Assembly: GCA_021647265.1 (NCBI GenBank) | Contig: JAKIVA010000021.1 | Coordinates: 1-43,557 of the forward strand | Length of the DNA stretch: 43,557 nucleotides | Origin: Lutibacter sp. | Lineage (GTDB): Bacteria > Bacteroidota > Bacteroidia > Flavobacteriales > Flavobacteriaceae | Reading direction: 5' to 3' | The notes under the pieces: model-generated | What the model was told of the DNA's origin: nothing | The model's input: only the letters and a program-made list of their open reading frames with translations | Database searches by the model: none | Made by a program: the position numbers and the translations under genes | Shown here: positions 42,479-43,557 of the stretch, piece after piece | How positions within the stretch are numbered: the first letter of the stretch is position 1 | Layout of the letters: every line of letters starts with the position of its first letter

Positions 42479-43017
42479 TTCGTAACTTTTTAATTAATAT
42501 TCTTTAAAATCTAAATAGGTTAATAAACTTGTGTTATTACAATTAGTTAACAAAACTACATATTTTTTTTTATAATGCAATAATGGATTTACAAAAACTA
42601 ATGTTTTTTTAGAGTATTTAATTACTATATATTGTCTATATTCATGTAACTATCTAATAAACAGTAAATTACACCTTTATAAGGTTAATGGTTAGTTATT
42701 GAATAACTATAGGTTAATTCAAATTTAACGTATTAAATCAACTGATATTTAGGTTTTTTTTTAATTCTAAGAGCATTTGAAGGTAAATTTCTTTACAAGT
42801 AGTGCTAATAAAAGGAGTTTTATACTTTAAGTATTATTTAATTATAATTATTATAAATTTGAAATATCTTCAAAATTAGAGTGCTAAAATTGAATTAAAA
42901 TGAATTTATTATGGATGGTTTTAAAAATTTATACCCTTTTAATATGGGTTTATTAAATAAACTATCCTTAAAAACAAATGATAAAAATAACTTTTAATAA
43001 ACACTATATTTTTGTAA
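42479..43017. other. Gene-free AT-rich gap
   Basis: 539 bases, very AT-rich. Apart from the minus-strand promoter at 42551-42580 and a long leader for the lipoprotein gene, I see no gene, RNA or repeat in it. Confidence 0.6.
42551..42580 (-). promoter_or_regulatory. Consensus promoter of the 800-aa lipoprotein gene
   Basis: On the minus strand TTG (42578-42580), exactly 19 bases, then TAGTTTTG (42551-42558), a perfect TAnnTTTG. Transcription would start near 42545, giving a leader of about 66 bases. It is the best promoter in the window. Confidence 0.75.
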
Positions 43018-43557
43018 CAAAAAGAGGTTGTCTAAAAAGTAACTTTTAGGTGATTTTTTGATATTTATAATTCTGTTATTCTCTTTAATTTTTATCTAAA
43101 ATTACAATAATCAAATAGGCTACTTTTTTTAGAGGGTTATACTCTACTTTTTCAGGTTGTATACCCTGCAATTAACCCAACTTCTCTTAGTGTAAGAGAG
43201 TTTTTGTTTTACTTTCTTATCTCCTATTTCTTTTCCTTGTATAGCCTAAATTATTTGATGGTAGCTTCTATTTTATCTGTATCAATGGATGTTCTCATAT
43301 AAGGCTTGTTCTATTTTTCGTGAAGAATATAAATTGCGTAAGTAGGCATAGGTAATTACTTATAATAACATTCGTGGATGATAACTCGAAGTGCCACCTC
43401 CTTTATAAGTTGCTTCTAAAGAGCTAATGTCTACATTGTCTATGATATGATTTACGATACGAACCGGATGGTTCTTTGGTACTAATTCATCGTAACTTGG
43501 AGGTAATAAACTTAATTGATCTTGATTATAAGTCTTGAATACTGCTTTTGATTTCAT
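43018..43557 (-). mobile_element. Decayed IS1182-family insertion sequence (right part of window)
   Basis: The left boundary carries AAAAAGAGGTTGTCTAAAAAGT (43019-43040), the same end as that of the 139-bp element at 12857. A broken transposase on the minus strand begins at the window edge. Only short collinear pieces of the coding region remain, so the copy cannot move by itself. The other end lies beyond the window. Confidence 0.75.
43171..43557 (-). pseudogene. IS1182-family transposase remnant
   Basis: From the ATG at 43557 the first 65 codons are intact and carry the IS1182 N-terminal pattern (FKTYNQDQLSLLPPSYDELV, HPVRIVNHIIDN, YKGGGTSSYHPRM). A TAA at 43360-43362 then replaces the Lys expected after MLL. 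The same frame goes on with VITYAYLRNLYSSRKIEQAL to about 43290. Shifted frames contain TDKIEA (about 43260-43285) and KEIGDKKVKQKLSYTKRSW (about 43175-43235), both expected further along a full transposase. Large deletions plus a nonsense change have killed it. An intact family member would be roughly 450-550 aa. Confidence 0.85.

Overview
The window looks like a chromosomal segment from a marine-type member of the Flavobacteriaceae (phylum Bacteroidota). The evidence is very low GC, A-rich leaders instead of Shine-Dalgarno sites, several TTG-N19-22-TAnnTTTG promoters, a complete bat (Bacteroides aerotolerance) operon, a carboxypeptidase-regulatory-like TonB receptor, a type IX secretion (T9SS) sorting tail, and the hairpin repeats of the GAGCGNAGTCGA type that are common in flavobacteria. 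The genus cannot be named from the sequence alone. I recognised no tRNA, rRNA or CRISPR array.

Layout. 1-1000: an apparent transposase tail, two hairpin terminators and a small doubtful ORF. 1021-5197: a regulatory island. It holds a LytTR regulator with a degenerate receiver, a 195-bp MITE-like element, six 21-bp tandem units that match the LytTR box, a 58-aa lipoprotein not present as a long ORF, a TPR histidine kinase and its LuxR-type response regulator. 5537-12858: mostly housekeeping genes (DsbD, a class V aminotransferase, a HupE/UreJ-like membrane protein, dCMP deaminase, CtpA protease, LpxH-like hydrolase). 13020-15665: TonB receptor on the minus strand. 15999-25108: bat operon, MoxR-DUF58-DUF4381-like-BatA-(mini-ORF)-BatB-BatC-BatD-BatE. 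25127-29438: two TlpA-like thioredoxin proteins, CvpA, a conserved small protein and an SDR. 29636-32683: DUF1800-DUF1501 pair, the latter with a Tat-like signal and a T9SS tail. 32702-38976: YraN, a second copy of the 195-bp element, LD-carboxypeptidase, MetRS and Tex. 39162-42478: an outer-membrane barrel protein and an 800-aa Ala-rich coiled-coil lipoprotein. 42479-43557: a gene-poor tail ending in a decayed IS1182-family element.

Main points of interest. (1) A LytTR-family regulator that has lost its phosphoacceptor lies next to an array of predicted LytTR sites with exact 21-bp period, upstream of a tiny lipoprotein and a sensor kinase. This looks like an undescribed regulatory cassette. 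(2) Two copies of a 195-bp inverted-repeat element with perfect 4-bp target duplications (AATT and ATTT) are both inserted inside stop codons, and the element's own terminal AA restores TAA. A third, different 139-bp element abuts a stop codon in the same way and shares its ends with the IS1182 remnant at the right edge. (3) A repeat-derived hairpin has been absorbed in frame into metG. (4) A mini-ORF is wedged between batA and batB with stop/start overlap.
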